Of a DNA stretch of 64,000 bases, positions 63,158 to 64,000 are shown piece after piece (within the stretch, counting starts at the first letter, position 1; every line of letters starts with the position of its first letter). A program made the translations under genes and the position numbers. The stretch comes from JACCZX01 sp963824935 (GTDB lineage: Bacteria; Pseudomonadota; Gammaproteobacteria; Burkholderiales; Burkholderiaceae_F). The notes beneath the pieces are model-generated. The model did no database searches. It was given only the letters and a program-made list of their open reading frames with translations, and was not told the DNA's origin. The DNA lies in contig CAWGRF010000014.1 of NCBI GenBank assembly GCA_963824935.1, forward strand, positions 6,386 through 70,385, read 5' to 3'.

Positions 63158-63493
63158 CGATTGCCTCCTTGGTCAGCCAATATCGGTTATGGCGCAGCGG
63201 ATCGCTCGGCGTATTGGCATGACGAGCGCCCCGCTGCGGCGTGGGCGCGAGCCTAGTACCGCGGCAACGGTTAGTGCGTGCTCTCGCTCGGCCGATAACC
63301 CTTATTTGTAGGGGCCGATGGATCGCCAAGGGCCACGCACTGCAGGTACCGGCCAACGGTCGCTCCTCGCTGTGAATCGTCAAGGTTGAACCCGGCCGAC
63401 AGCAGTAACGGCACAGTAACGAGGGGCTCGCTACATTGACCTCCATGTCGCACACTGCCGTATGGCAAGCGGCGAGCTTTCCTAGGGGGCCTC
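63158..63493. other. Divergent intergenic region
   Basis: These 336 nt lie between the minus-strand subtilase start and the plus-strand Gln-rich protein. I see the subtilase ribosome site at 63164-63170 but no convincing small gene, repeat or terminator. It must hold both promoters. Confidence 0.4.
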
Positions 63494-64000
63494 ATGAAAA
63501 GCCATTTTCGATCCGCGGTTCGTGTTCTCGTGGGGATGACGCTCGCGGCCGCAGTCGGCATCAGCTCCGCGCAGACGCCAGCACAGATGGAGTACGAGCG
63601 CCAGCAACGCGAGTACCGGCAGCAGCTAGAGCGCCAGCGCGAGCAGCAGCAACAGCAGCAGCAGCTGATGAATGAGAACGCGCGACGCCAGCAGGAGCAG
63701 TCGAGCCGAATCAATGCGCCCACGGGGCAGAGCCCGGCGGTACGTGCCCCCTGCGACACAGGGATCGGCGGGCGGGACACAAGGGGCGCGCGGTGCTGAC
63801 CCAACGGGCGGAGAGGCAGCTTCGGCTGCGCGCGCGATGTGGGAGAAGCGTCCTCGTCTACCGCCCGACCGCGATCCGCTTCTTGGTAAGTGGACACGGC
63901 GGCTCGACCCGCACCAACCGTAAACGGATCCGTTCGCTGCGCTCGCGGCAATGGCCAAAGGCGGCCTGTGCGGAGTCCTTTTCGGCGGCGGCGTCTTCGA
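63494..64000 (+). CDS. Secreted Gln-rich coiled-coil protein (partial, frame broken)
   Basis: ATG 63494 starts a signal peptide (RSAVRVLVGMTLAAAVGISS), then a coiled coil with QQREYRQQLERQREQQQQQQ near residue 36. The first frame ends at 63799. The later part reads in other frames: RAMWEKRPRLPPDRDPLLGK near 63860, then DPFAALAAMAKGGLCGVLFG near 63940, running off the window. Two indels (near 63740 and 63915) are inferred. I recall Burkholderiales proteins ending in such a GGLC.VLFGGGVF block, function unknown. Confidence 0.6.

Noticed and set aside
63271..63951. 226-codon minus-strand frame over the Gln-rich gene
   Set aside because: Poly-Cys translation is the reverse of the Gln codon run; a shadow.

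Overview
The window (64 kb, high GC, about 60-65% by eye) reads as a chromosomal piece of a betaproteobacterium, most likely Burkholderiales or a close relative. This rests on a Bug-type solute-binding protein, a complete urtABCDE-ureDABCEFG block, a fused isobutyryl-CoA mutase, HiPIP genes and Burkholderiales-style regulators. No rRNA, tRNA, CRISPR array, transposase or phage module was found. Coding is dense, with many ATGA/GTGA stop-start overlaps.

Region 1 (1-9.1 kb) is one co-directional catabolic operon. It holds a SuyAB-like sulfolactate sulfo-lyase pair, an SlcC-like and a ComC-like sulfolactate dehydrogenase, an orphan Bug binding protein, a complete succinate-dehydrogenase-like set (iron-sulfur, two anchors, flavoprotein) and a two-subunit class I fumarase-like hydratase. 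My reading is that the SDH-like and fumarase-like enzymes act on a sulfonated analogue of succinate. The proposed route is 3-sulfopropionate to 3-sulfoacrylate to 3-sulfolactate, then epimerisation through sulfopyruvate and cleavage to pyruvate and sulfite. I know of no description of this combination; it is the main candidate for a new system here.

Region 2 (9.3-20 kb) is urea import (urtA-E) and urease (ureDABCEFG), with a sigma-54-type promoter before urtA and an intrinsic terminator between urtA and urtB. Region 3 (20-30.5 kb) has a reverse transsulfuration pair (CBS and CGL, minus strand), a membrane cytochrome b with a Tat-exported sulfite-oxidase-family protein, aquaporin Z, an OmpR-type two-component system and a LysR regulator.

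Region 4 (30.5-37.5 kb) carries four copies of a conserved leader element, three with an upstream palindrome and each followed by a compensatory hairpin. They precede small secreted proteins, a lipoprotein and a gamma-carbonic anhydrase. Also here are a calpain-like protease with a histone-like partner and a broken MalT/BTAD regulator. Region 5 (37.5-45.3 kb) is an RND efflux operon divergent from its TetR regulator, with an AcrR-type operator between them, followed by a DedA-rhodanese fusion. Region 6 (45.4-51 kb) has icmF, a sterol-desaturase-family gene, gene remnants and a cyclase-family protein. Region 7 (51-60.5 kb) is a 1.27-kb HiPIP-uracil-DNA-glycosylase module present twice in direct orientation, enclosing about 6.8 kb: DUF72, a truncated SRAP start and a second efflux operon with a potassium channel. 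Region 8 (60.5-64 kb) has ParA, a subtilase and a Gln-rich secreted protein that runs off the end.

A caution for every reader: at least 25 single-base frame breaks interrupt otherwise well-conserved genes, mostly after 33 kb. This pattern looks more like uncorrected long-read indels than decay. Genes marked 'frame broken' are given with their full extent.
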